DNA of 33,454 nucleotides. Origin: Candidatus Levyibacteriota bacterium. GTDB lineage: Bacteria; Patescibacteriota; Microgenomatia; Levybacterales; UBA12049. The DNA lies in assembly GCA_003173995.1 (NCBI GenBank), contig PRDT01000015.1, forward strand, positions 1 to 33,454. Direction: 5' to 3'. The notes under the pieces were generated by a model. That model searched no databases. It saw only the letters and a list, made by a program, of their open reading frames with translations, and was not told the DNA's origin. The number at the start of each line of letters is the position of its first letter. The first letter of the stretch is position 1. Made by a program: the position numbers and the translations under genes. Positions 15,449 through 23,010 of the stretch are shown here, piece by piece.

Positions 15449-17152
15449 ATGAGAGCCTTGCTGAAAAAGATTTCCCAACCATGTAACCAACTAACTGTTG
15501 GCGCACTTTTCTTTATTCTTTTCAGCTTTCTTGCCAATACCTTTCATGAGAAATACCCAGATGAATTCGATAATATTCTCGGAGGGTGGTTTGTTATTCA
15601 TGGTCATCCTCTCTATACAGGCTTTTTTACCCACCATGGACCGGTAGCGTATCTTCTTGCCGGAATAATTGAAATTTTTACTAGACGATCATTTGTTGCT
15701 TTTCGTATAGTCTATGCTCTTTTTCTTTTTGTTTTCTCTAGTGGCATCTATCTTTATTTTAAAAAAAGATTTGATGAAGTCAGTACTCGATTTTATCTTT
15801 TATTTCTTGTCTTCATTGGTCTTTCTACAACCTACTTCTGGGGTCATATGTTGCTCGCAGACTCACTTTCATCATTTTTGCTTACTCCAGTAGTGTTTCT
15901 CTTAACGCTTCTTACTCTAGAGAAGAAAAATCTTATGACAAAAGATATTTTCTTGATTTCTATCTTGACCAGCCTAGCTACTCTCGCTGCACTCACCTAC
16001 ATTTATTTTGCCGCAATTGTTTATTTGTATACTTTTTTTCTTATACTCAAAGAGAAAAAGGACGTATCTCACATAGCAAAGGCAATCGGACTTATGGCAA
16101 TTCCTTATGGTATCTTTCTTATCTATTTTCTCCTAACAGGCAGTCTTACTGCATACATTACTCAAGCGATTATTTTTAATGGCAAATATTATGCCTATAC
16201 CTATCCTGGTATTGGGCAAGGTCAATTTCTTAATCCATTCAAACAAATAGTTATTATTAGTCATGACTTCTTTATTAATTTTTACTTACTCCTTCGACAA
16301 GTAAAAGATTTGAATGTGAATTTTCCTTTTAATATCACTCTTGCAGTTGCTGATGTCGGATTTCTTATCTATCTTTGCCTAAGGAAAAAATTTAGTCTTG
16401 CACTATTTTTCTATTTACTTCTTACTTTTGCGAATGCGAGAAGTAATCCTCTTACATCAGGTGAAACAGACTACCAATCAGCAGTCTATATTACACTTTC
16501 TTTTGCTTCTTTAGCTTTTATTCTTTTTGCCTTCTGGGATTATCTTCAAGAGACACTAAGTCATCCAAAGCGTCTTATTGCCTCAGTAGTTTATATTATT
16601 GTCGCAATCTATGCATTCTTTGGTATTCTTTTTGTCGGACATAAATTCGTCAATCATGTGTATTTGAAATATATGCATCTTGAAGGAGGTATTAAAGATA
16701 CGCCACACATAGCACCAATTCTTAATTCACTCACAACAAAGAATGATTATATTTGGATAGGGCCATTCTCTTTTGAAGAGTTGTGGTATAGCAATGCAAA
16801 AGTTCCATCCAATTTTATTATTCTTTTACCAGAATTTCCTCATATTCCAGGAGTAACACAAAAAATGATGCAGGAATTTAATGAAAATAAACCGCTCGTT
16901 ATTTACTTCAATCAAGATCAAGGAGTACGAGGGTATGTACCATACAACTATGCACCATTTTTCATTGATTTTCTGAAGGAAAATTATGTGACGGTAGCCC
17001 AGTATAAAAAAGGCAAAACCACATATGAAAATACTATTCAGATTACAGGAGACTTGGATATCCAAAATAAGTTATTCTTACGAAAAGACCAAGCAGATGT
17101 ATTGATACAAAAGATGCTGCAATTAGGATATATTCATCAGAAAGAAAAATAA
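15449..17152 (+). CDS. GT39-like membrane glycosyltransferase next to the pilin gene
   Basis: 567 residues with about ten membrane helices and a soluble C-terminal part (from about 410). The first outer loop has YPDEFDNILGGWFVIHGHPL (36-55), with the Asp38-Glu39 pair expected for the catalytic acid site of GT-C fold PMT/ArnT-like enzymes, then THHGPVAYLLAG and RIVYAL blocks typical of this group. It would transfer a lipid-linked sugar on the outer face of the membrane. Its place directly after the pilin and the small membrane protein makes pilin or surface glycosylation a reasonable guess. It has its own promoter, and msrA follows after 2 bases. Confidence 0.75.
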   Translation: MRALLKKISQPCNQLTVGALFFILFSFLANTFHEKYPDEFDNILGGWFVIHGHPLYTGFFTHHGPVAYLLAGIIEIFTRRSFVAFRIVYALFLFVFSSGIYLYFKKRFDEVSTRFYLLFLVFIGLSTTYFWGHMLLADSLSSFLLTPVVFLLTLLTLEKKNLMTKDIFLISILTSLATLAALTYIYFAAIVYLYTFFLILKEKKDVSHIAKAIGLMAIPYGIFLIYFLLTGSLTAYITQAIIFNGKYYAYTYPGIGQGQFLNPFKQIVIISHDFFINFYLLLRQVKDLNVNFPFNITLAVADVGFLIYLCLRKKFSLALFFYLLLTFANARSNPLTSGETDYQSAVYITLSFASLAFILFAFWDYLQETLSHPKRLIASVVYIIVAIYAFFGILFVGHKFVNHVYLKYMHLEGGIKDTPHIAPILNSLTTKNDYIWIGPFSFEELWYSNAKVPSNFIILLPEFPHIPGVTQKMMQEFNENKPLVIYFNQDQGVRGYVPYNYAPFFIDFLKENYVTVAQYKKGKTTYENTIQITGDLDIQNKLFLRKDQADVLIQKMLQLGYIHQKEK

Positions 17153-17154
17153 TT

Positions 17155-17700
17155 ATGGCTACCGAATTAGCAACATTTGGAGGAGGATGCTTTTGGTGCA
17201 CCGAATCAATTTTTAAAAGACTCAAAGGGGTTATTTCTGTCACTTCAGGCTACTCGGGTGGTACAACAGATAATCCAAATTGGGAAAGTGTCCATACTGG
17301 TACTACTGGACATGCAGAAAGCATCCAAATAGAATTTGACCCATCAATTATTCCTTTTGAAAAATTGTTGGACATCTTCTGGTATAGCCACAACCCAACA
17401 ACACTTAATCAACAAGGAGCTGATAAAGGTACCCAATATCGCTCTGCAATTTTTTACCATAATGACAAGCAGAAAGAGATCGCAGAAAAATCAAAAGAAG
17501 AGTTTGCTCATTCGGGTAAATATCAAGATCCTTTGGTGACGGAAATAACTCCCTTTACCAATTTCTATCCAGCTGAGGCAGAACAACAAAATTTTGAGGA
17601 AAAATATTCCAATTCTCCCTACTGCTTTTTAGTGATAGATCCAAAAATCCAAAAGCTCATGAAAGAATATGGCAATGACGTAAAAGAGGAGTATAAGTAA
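17155..17700 (+). CDS. msrA: Peptide methionine sulfoxide reductase MsrA
   Basis: 181 residues, full length for the family. The active-site motif GCFWC places the catalytic Cys at 12 and a second Cys at 15, followed by TSGYSGG, the HTGTTGHAESIQIEFDP segment and the YRSAIF block, all hallmarks of MsrA. It reduces methionine-S-sulfoxide in proteins. There is no signal peptide, so it acts in the cytoplasm. It lies 2 bases after the glycosyltransferase stop. Its stop codon directly abuts that of the convergent VOC gene. Confidence 0.95.
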   Translation: MATELATFGGGCFWCTESIFKRLKGVISVTSGYSGGTTDNPNWESVHTGTTGHAESIQIEFDPSIIPFEKLLDIFWYSHNPTTLNQQGADKGTQYRSAIFYHNDKQKEIAEKSKEEFAHSGKYQDPLVTEITPFTNFYPAEAEQQNFEEKYSNSPYCFLVIDPKIQKLMKEYGNDVKEEYK

Positions 17701-18093
17701 TTACTTTTTGCCAACAAATTGCCAGCAGTTACCTTCTGGGTCAAGAAAAGTACAGAAGTATACTTGATTGTCAGGAGTTGAAAAAGGTGCTAAAAATGGC
17801 TTGGCAACTATAGTAACTTCTGGAAGATCTTTTATTTTTTCATACCAATGCATGACGCCTTCTTCTGGATACAGGTTAAATAAATGTCTGAAATTTTCCT
17901 TGGCTTTACCTTTCACTTCTGAATGCTTCCCAAGCCAGACATTCAAATCTCCCACAACATGCATCATATATCCATAGTCTCCTGGGATATCAAGATGATT
18001 AAGCAGTTCAAATCCCAAGACGTCGCGATAAAAAGGCATGAGCGTATCTGGATTTTCTGAATAAATAAGAATTCTATAGTTAGTAAATGCCAT
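17701..18093 (-). CDS. VOC superfamily (glyoxalase/bleomycin-resistance-like) protein
   Basis: 130 residues with two beta-alpha-beta-beta-beta repeats. The first begins RILIYSENPDTLMPFYRDVLGFEL and the second ends VYFCTFLDPEGNCWQFVG, the usual VOC signature with a Glu in DPEGN. The first strand has Tyr where metal-binding members often have His, so metal binding is uncertain. The start codon lies 6 bases after an extended -10 box. VOC proteins range from lyases to drug-binding proteins; no substrate can be assigned. Confidence 0.8.
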   Translation of the reverse strand: MAFTNYRILIYSENPDTLMPFYRDVLGFELLNHLDIPGDYGYMMHVVGDLNVWLGKHSEVKGKAKENFRHLFNLYPEEGVMHWYEKIKDLPEVTIVAKPFLAPFSTPDNQVYFCTFLDPEGNCWQFVGKK

Positions 18094-18099
18094 ACAGTC

Positions 18100-18128
18100 T
18101 ATATAACAAAAATTTAACCAAAGGTAAA
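18100..18128 (-). promoter_or_regulatory. Promoter of the VOC gene
   Basis: On the minus strand TTTACC (18128-18123), a 17-base spacer ending in TGT, and TATATA (18105-18100) precede ATG 18093 by 6 bases. The promoter overlaps the 3' end of the dipZ-like gene. Confidence 0.45.
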
Positions 18129-19235
18129 GGTGAAAAGTTGAATTCCCGGCCCAAATTCCAGTTGGAGAGTATGTTCACCCGCTTTGCCATGAAGATTGAC
18201 TAAGTGATACAAGCGCTGTGAATCAACACTTACAGTACTTCCCTTTATATCTTCACCTGCATTTTCTGAAGTTATTTCTTTGCTATCGAGCAAAACATGA
18301 ACACTTCCATTCTTTTGATTGCCAGGACCCACCACCATATAGACGTTATTTGCTGTGAATTGATACTTCACAACTGCACTTGCTCCTGCTTGTGCATATT
18401 CATTGAGAATATTCCATCCACCACCAAAAGCAAACGTATTCAAAGGTACTGAAGTGGGGAGAGTAAAAGTCTGAATTCCAGTTGGAAGTGTTCCATTAGA
18501 AAAGAAATATGCCATACGGGATGCTCCAAAATAAGTCTCTGGCGATATCTCCTCATGGGGTGTTTGATCTGGCATATTTTCTATATTAGTAGCTACTTTT
18601 TGACCTGCTTCTTTAAGAAGTTGTTGAATTGCCTTTTCACTTTGATCATATTCTCCCTCTCCAAAATGAGTCCTTCTCACATTACCTTGTGCATCAATAA
18701 GATATTCTGCTGGCCAATACTCATTGGAATAATTTGTCCAAGTAGTGTAGTTGTTATCCTGCCCTACTGGATAATGAATACCAAATTGTTTAATTGCATT
18801 TTCAACATTCCCTGTATCTTTTTCAAAGGCAAATTCCGGAGTGTGTACTCCTATCACTACAAATCCCTTATCTTTATATTTGTCATACCACGCAGTCACA
18901 TGAGGAAGCGTTCGAATACAGTTAATGCAGGTATACGTCCAGAAATCAACCAACACCACTTTTCCTTTCAAATCTTTGAGAGAAAGCGATTTATCAGTAT
19001 TGAGCCATTTAGTAATTCCAACAAAATTCGGAGCAGAATAATTTGTATTGAAAAGAGCATTTGTATTAAATAAATGACTGCCCTGTTGATTGCGAATTTG
19101 TTGCAGTTGATTGGTTACAACATCGCTACTTTCAATGCCATTTAAAAAGTGTTGATATGAAGGGATCATATCCAACAATTTTGCCTCAACAACTTTATCA
19201 TAATTAGTCACAATGCCAAATGCAGCCAAAAGCAA
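18114..19235 (-). pseudogene. DipZ-like protein, downstream part: thioredoxin and C-terminal domains (frameshifted)
   Basis: 373 codons can be read, opening only with a TTG that is not a convincing start. The frame continues upstream as protein-like sequence (GGKWLLTKSRIFSP, LGKIQQVFGFILLLAAFG), matching the end of a CcdA domain, so this is the rest of the upstream gene after a one-base shift. It contains a TlpA-like thioredoxin domain with the CINC active site (103-106) in DFWTYTCINCIRTLPHV, YWPAEYLIDAQGNVRRTHFGEG, and a C-terminal beta domain typical of DipZ proteins. The full protein would pass reducing power from cytoplasm to outside thiols. It may be made by frameshifting or be inactive. 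Confidence 0.82.
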
Positions 19236-19837
19236 AATGAAGCCAAATACTTGTTGGATTTTCCCAAGGTAGGGAGAAAAAATACGCGATTTGGTGAGAA
19301 GCCATTTCCCCCCAAAGTAAAAAAGAACAAGGGAATTCCAACACCGATAATATAGACAACTGTCACAAGAATAATCTCAATTGACACCTTTTGTGTTGAG
19401 GCAAGTGTTGCAATAGTGGCAAGAATTGGCCCTGCACATGGTGTCCATATAATTCCTAATGTCAAACCAGTCAAAAATCCTCCCCCAAATCCATTTGTCT
19501 TGTCTTGTTTTATCCCTATTGATCCACTCAACCTACTTACCATTGCTTCAAGGCGTGCTGAAAAAGCAGGTATCAAAAGTGACAAACCAAGAAGCGCAAT
19601 GATTGCAACAGCAAGATAGCGCAAAATATTCGGATCAAAAGGGATAATATGAATGATATAAGTCAGAAAAAGTGTCAGGAGTCCAAAACTTACACAAATG
19701 CCTATGGTTATTCCAAGAGGCTTTCTGTGTCCACCTGTTGTTGTACTAGATAACACAAGTGGTAAAAGTGGCCAAATACACGGTGCTGCAATTGTGATAA
19801 GCCCTGACAGAAATGCAAGAATGAGGAAAAGAAGCAT
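19208..19837 (-). pseudogene. DipZ-like protein, upstream part: CcdA-type membrane domain (ends in a frameshift)
   Basis: 209 residues from ATG 19837 (214 if ATG 19852 is used). Six or so membrane helices carry the two CcdA cysteines: Cys20 in APCIWPLLP and Cys134 in GIIWTPCAGP. CcdA moves electrons from thioredoxin across the membrane. After FFTLGG the frame departs into unrelated sequence and stops at 19208, while the correct continuation is in the -1 frame. ATG 19837 is favoured because TTGCAA-17-TGTAAT lies 6 bases before it. Either the six-G run lost a base in the genome or in sequencing, or ribosomes slip there. Confidence 0.82.
19308..19313 (-). other. Frameshift site in dipZ: six-G run
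   Basis: The minus strand reads TTGGGGGGAAATGG. In frame this gives L-G-G-N-G; adding one G, or a -1 slip at G-GGG-GGA, gives L-G-G-K-W and restores the CcdA-thioredoxin fusion. The two halves fit exactly, with no lost residues. Confidence 0.8.
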
Positions 19838-19843
19838 ATCTCT

Positions 19844-19872
19844 ATTACACATCTATCGAGGCTAAATTGCAA
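19844..19872 (-). promoter_or_regulatory. Promoter of the dipZ-like gene
   Basis: On the minus strand TTGCAA (19872-19867), 17 bases, and TGTAAT (19849-19844), then 6 bases to ATG 19837. This predicts a leaderless message and makes ATG 19852 unlikely as the start. Confidence 0.45.
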
Positions 19873-19918
19873 TACATATCTTACGTAATTCCTGTCTAAC
19901 TTTTATTTGCTTACAACA

Positions 19919-19946
19919 CTGACAACCTATTATCCTTATTCATAAT
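19919..19946 (+). promoter_or_regulatory. Promoter of the HdeD-like gene
   Basis: CTGACA (19919-19924), a 16-base spacer and CATAAT (19941-19946) lie 7 bases before ATG 19954, again predicting a leaderless message. Confidence 0.45.
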
Positions 19947-19953
19947 TCTTTAT

Positions 19954-20508
19954 ATGGCAAAATCCCCATCTAACAACAATACTCTGTTTACTCTTGAATT
20001 ACTTGGTGGTGGAGGTTTGCTGGTTTTGGGATTTCTTGCCCTCAATTATCAGCTCTTTACCGGTCTTCTTGCTACCTCGCTTTTTGGATGGATACTCCTT
20101 TTGGGAGGAATTGTTGGAATCGTTGTCTCATTTGGTACACGGAATTGGGGCGGATTTTTTCTTTATCTCATGACTGGTATTCTCAGCTTTGTGGCAGGAG
20201 CAGTCATTATTGCCAATCCTACAGAATCTCTTGCAACGATTACAGGTATTATTTCCATCATTTTAATTGCAGGAGGAATTTTCCGTTTTGTCACTGCACT
20301 TCTTATGCGATTTCCTCATTGGGGGTGGTCATTTGCGTATGGCCTTATTTCACTAGCACTTGGAGTTGCAATATGGAGACATTGGCCAACATCAAGTATT
20401 TACTTTATTGGTCTTTTTATTGGACTAGAATTTATTGTCAGCGGTCTTTCAACACTCTTTACAGCAATCTCCAACAGACATGTCACTTCAACACGAATGG
20501 CTTACTAA
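19954..20508 (+). CDS. HdeD/DUF308 family membrane protein
   Basis: 184 residues and six hydrophobic helices in pairs, with the repeated short motifs of DUF308: GWILLLGGIVGIVVSF, LYLMTGILSFVAGAVIIANP, and GLFIGLEFIVSGLSTLF. In enteric bacteria HdeD supports acid resistance; in other groups DUF308 proteins are of unknown function. The NPTESLATITGIISIIL block is typical of this family. Its stop codon abuts the stop of the convergent gene at 20509, so there is no room for a terminator between them. Confidence 0.82.
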   Translation: MAKSPSNNNTLFTLELLGGGGLLVLGFLALNYQLFTGLLATSLFGWILLLGGIVGIVVSFGTRNWGGFFLYLMTGILSFVAGAVIIANPTESLATITGIISIILIAGGIFRFVTALLMRFPHWGWSFAYGLISLALGVAIWRHWPTSSIYFIGLFIGLEFIVSGLSTLFTAISNRHVTSTRMAY

Positions 20509-21045
20509 CTATTTTTTCTTCAGAGGAATAATAACTACAGCAAGAAGTGAAGATAAGCAAGTAACAAGCCACCCAATCTTTGTCACTATTAATAAATTAG
20601 CTTCTCTTTTTTCTACTTCTCGCAGAGATCTGCCCACTAGTACATAACCATTTATATATTTTGTAACTACTGCTGCACTTCTCACACCACTTTCTGGTTG
20701 CCACGTAAACTTATCCTCTCCTTGATTTTTTGTGTAAGCAAATACGCCTTCCGGAATTGTTGGAATTTGTCCATGTAATATCGTATTTCCAGAAATAAAT
20801 TTACCATTTGCGTCAAAAATCATAAGGAAAGGTGATAGGCTCTCTGACATTTCTATTTTTTGAGAAGGAACAATTGAAGCAATTTCCTGATGCTCAGACA
20901 AACTTTTCGCTGTATCTTCTGCGATTTGAATTTGAGGGTCGTTTGCTCCTTGTCTGTAGAGTTGTTGGGCAGAAACATAGATAAGTCCTGATAGAAATGT
21001 TATGACAATGCCAAGTGGTATCCAAAGAAGTAATTTTTGTAACAC
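20509..21045 (-). CDS. Two-helix membrane protein with an extracytoplasmic sensor-like domain
   Basis: 178 residues from GTG 21045. An N-terminal helix (about 5-26), an outer domain of about 120 residues and a second helix near the C-terminus (about 152-173) ending in PLKKK. The outer domain (FLMIFDANGKFISGN, GVFAYTKNQGEDKFTWQPESG, VRSAAVVTKYINGYVLVGRSLREVEKRE) resembles the ligand-binding sensor part of histidine kinases, but no kinase follows. The frame can be extended to ATG 21105, but those extra codons lie in a strong hairpin and before an extended -10 box, while GTG 21045 sits 6 bases after that box. No function assigned. Confidence 0.65.
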   Translation of the reverse strand: MLQKLLLWIPLGIVITFLSGLIYVSAQQLYRQGANDPQIQIAEDTAKSLSEHQEIASIVPSQKIEMSESLSPFLMIFDANGKFISGNTILHGQIPTIPEGVFAYTKNQGEDKFTWQPESGVRSAAVVTKYINGYVLVGRSLREVEKREANLLIVTKIGWLVTCLSSLLAVVIIPLKKK

Positions 21046-21051
21046 AATCGC

Positions 21052-21060
21052 AGTATAACA
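21052..21060 (-). promoter_or_regulatory. Extended -10 promoter of the sensor-like gene
   Basis: TGTTATACT on the minus strand, 6 bases before GTG 21045. There is no good -35 box, as expected for an extended -10 promoter. The layout copies that of the regulator gene at 28001 (TGTTATAAT, 6 bases, GTG). Confidence 0.5.
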
Positions 21061-21074
21061 CGACTTGGACAGGG

Positions 21075-21106
21075 CATGCATGGCTGGGCCTTCCCAACCA
21101 TGCATG
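21075..21106 (-). terminator. Strong hairpin at the end of the eight-gene operon
   Basis: Fourteen base pairs around a 4-base loop: CATGCATGGTTGGG pairs with CCCAGCCATGCATG on the minus-strand RNA, with one U-G wobble. In the plus-strand RNA the same position is a C-A mismatch, which favours a minus-strand role. It begins 4 bases after the cupredoxin stop. No U-run follows, so it may be a 3' stabilising hairpin or a non-standard terminator. Confidence 0.55.
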
Positions 21107-21110
21107 TCAT

Positions 21111-21623
21111 TTATTCAACAGTTAATGTACCGACCTGACCCATTTGCTTGTGGTTACCCACAGCGCAGTAATATTGGAATGTTCCGACTTTGTCAGCAAC
21201 AAATTGGACTGTTGAGGTGTCTCCATCTCGAGTAAGAGGCCCCCTTACATTGAATGCATCAATTGAAAAATTGTGCATCATACTGACTGCATGGAAAACA
21301 ATTTTTACTGTCTGACCCTTTTTCACTTTAATTTCACTTGGTTTAAAGTAAAAGGAACCTGCTTCGATATTCACAGTCACTGTATTTGTACTATTATCTG
21401 TTGTCATAGATGGCGTTGCAGAACCTGTTGCTGCTACAGTTGGTGAAGTGTGAACAGGCATATTGGTCATATGTTCTATAGCTTCATTTTTCACTTTATG
21501 CGCTGCTTTCTTTGCAACATATAAAACTCCTCCTGCGACAACTAAAACAACAAGAATAATTGCGGCTATAAGCATAGGATTGACCGAACTTTTTTTTGCT
21601 TCTTGTATCGTTGATTCTTCCAT
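21111..21623 (-). CDS. Membrane-anchored cupredoxin (plastocyanin/azurin-like)
   Basis: 170 residues: a short cytoplasmic start, one membrane helix (16-36), a Thr/Ser/Pro-rich linker (50-80) and a cupredoxin domain (81-170). The type 1 copper ligands are visible: His117 in MMHNFS, Cys153 in YYC, His158 in GNH and Met161. It should hold copper outside the membrane and carry electrons or buffer copper. The Shine-Dalgarno AGAGAGGTG lies just before the ATG. It is the last gene of the minus-strand operon that starts at 28001 and is followed by a strong hairpin. Confidence 0.87.
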   Translation of the reverse strand: MEESTIQEAKKSSVNPMLIAAIILVVLVVAGGVLYVAKKAAHKVKNEAIEHMTNMPVHTSPTVAATGSATPSMTTDNSTNTVTVNIEAGSFYFKPSEIKVKKGQTVKIVFHAVSMMHNFSIDAFNVRGPLTRDGDTSTVQFVADKVGTFQYYCAVGNHKQMGQVGTLTVE

Positions 21624-21669
21624 TTTTATTCACCTCTCTTTCTTAGATATAACATCTACAAATAATTTC

Positions 21670-21699
21670 AGAGACTGTAGCTTATGAATTACGGTCTCT
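21670..21699 (+). terminator. Candidate intrinsic terminator pointing along the plus strand
   Basis: AGAGACTGTA pairs with TACGGTCTCT over 10 bases with a 10-base loop and is followed by TTTTA. In plus-strand RNA the odd pair is a U-G wobble; in minus-strand RNA it is a C-A mismatch. It lies between two minus-strand genes, so it could stop antisense transcription coming from the HdeD gene. It could equally be a weak processing hairpin in the operon. Confidence 0.35.
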
Positions 21700-21707
21700 T
21701 TTTATCC

Positions 21708-22127
21708 TTACATACCAGTTGGTCTTCGCATCATTGTTGGATTCAATTGGATATTTTGTGCTGTCACACTTCCATCACTATTTGTCGTACCAAATACAGC
21801 AACTTTTTCTCCTGCCTTCAAATCACTTGCAGAACCTGTTGCTTGCTTATTGATGGCTGTTGTAGCTGAAAGTAAAACAATCTTACTACTTCCATCTGGC
21901 ATTTTAACAGTAATAGATTTCTCATCTTGACTGATAATATCTCCTGCTACAATTCCTCCAGAACCATTTGCACCAAATCGTCTTTGAAATTGCCCGTAAG
22001 CGAATTGAGCATTTCTTCCTCGCTGCATTTTTTGATATTGCATACCTCCGAAAAATCCTGCTCCAGCTGCTATAACAACAACAACAATCGTTATAATCCA
22101 CATTTTATTTTTCATTTTTCTCTTCAC
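21708..22127 (-). CDS. DUF5666-like anchored protein
   Basis: 139 residues with an N-terminal membrane helix (about 9-28), a Gln/Arg/Gly-rich spacer and a small OB-like beta domain: GGIVAGDIISQDEKSITVKMPDGSSKIVLLSATTAI, then DLKAGEKVAVFGTTNSDGSVTAQNIQL. This matches the DUF5666 pattern; its function is unknown. A near-perfect Shine-Dalgarno, AAAGGAGGTGAA, precedes the ATG and is itself inside the last codons of the upstream serine hydrolase gene (23-base overlap), so translation is likely coupled. Confidence 0.75.
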   Translation of the reverse strand: MKRKMKNKMWIITIVVVVIAAGAGFFGGMQYQKMQRGRNAQFAYGQFQRRFGANGSGGIVAGDIISQDEKSITVKMPDGSSKIVLLSATTAINKQATGSASDLKAGEKVAVFGTTNSDGSVTAQNIQLNPTMMRRPTGM

Positions 22128-23010
22128 CTCCTTTCAAAAAATAGTCGTACACTGCTTTTGATATTTTTCCTATTGTGTCATTGGCATCATATGAATTAGT
22201 ACTTTTACTTAAAACAACAATTATATAGGGTCCATTTGGAGCGTACACAATTCCCGCATCATGAGAGAAAGAATCCAACTCTCCTGTCTTATGAGCAATC
22301 ACGGTATTACTTGGTAAATATTTAGGTAACTTTTCCTTGAATTGTTGGCTTTTCAATAAATCAATCATGTAACTCGTTGACGATGGATTTCCCAATTGTC
22401 CCTTATACAGCTTTTCTAGAAAAAGGCTAACATCAGATGCTGTTGAGACAGGAACACCATTTGTGCCACCTAGGTGTGAATAGCTTAATTTGTTATCAGT
22501 AAGAAATTTTGAGATTGCTTCTTCACTTATTTTTTGTGTCAAAAGAAGCGCTGCATAATTATGTGAAATAGTAACCATTTGTGTGAGTGCATCGTTGACA
22601 GAGAGAGTTATTGTTCCATCGGTCAAATCTGCATCTTCACTTGCAATGTGAAATTCCTGATTGAGATGATCTACGTCATCGCTTAGTATTTCATCTTTTT
22701 GTATTTTTCCTTTTTCTATTTCCTGAACCACTGTACTCATAACCCACAATTTATAAAGACTTCCTGTTGCAAAATATTTCCCACTATTAAAACCATATGA
22801 TTCTCCTGTTTTGAGATTTTTAATATAAATTCCAAAGGTACCACTTTTACTTTTGAGTACTTGTTGTACAGCATCTTGTAGCGAATGCTGGCCTTCTTTT
22901 TTCTGTGTATGTGAGTGAAAAATCCACACCAATCCTACTCCACATATAACAAGAACGAGGAGAATTAAAAGTCTTTGTAATACCTGTTGGGATCTTCTTC
23001 GACGTATCAT
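22105..23010 (-). CDS. Membrane-anchored class A beta-lactamase-like serine hydrolase
   Basis: 301 residues: an Arg-rich start, one membrane helix (13-31), then a serine beta-lactamase/DD-peptidase fold outside the membrane. Motifs are Ser84-x-x-Lys87 (TGSLYKLW), SHN (149-151) and KTG (241-243). I do not see the ExxxN omega-loop motif that supplies the deacylating Glu of class A beta-lactamases, so it may be a peptidoglycan enzyme, a sensor or a weak hydrolase rather than a resistance factor. Its ATG overlaps the permease stop by 4 bases, placing it inside the MacAB-like export operon. Confidence 0.82.
   Translation of the reverse strand: MIRRRRSQQVLQRLLILLVLVICGVGLVWIFHSHTQKKEGQHSLQDAVQQVLKSKSGTFGIYIKNLKTGESYGFNSGKYFATGSLYKLWVMSTVVQEIEKGKIQKDEILSDDVDHLNQEFHIASEDADLTDGTITLSVNDALTQMVTISHNYAALLLTQKISEEAISKFLTDNKLSYSHLGGTNGVPVSTASDVSLFLEKLYKGQLGNPSSTSYMIDLLKSQQFKEKLPKYLPSNTVIAHKTGELDSFSHDAGIVYAPNGPYIIVVLSKSTNSYDANDTIGKISKAVYDYFLKGGEEKNEK

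Noticed and set aside
19208..19307. Treating the CcdA-like frame as a complete normal protein
   Set aside because: Its last 33 residues do not resemble CcdA, while the alternative frame continues the family sequence without a break.
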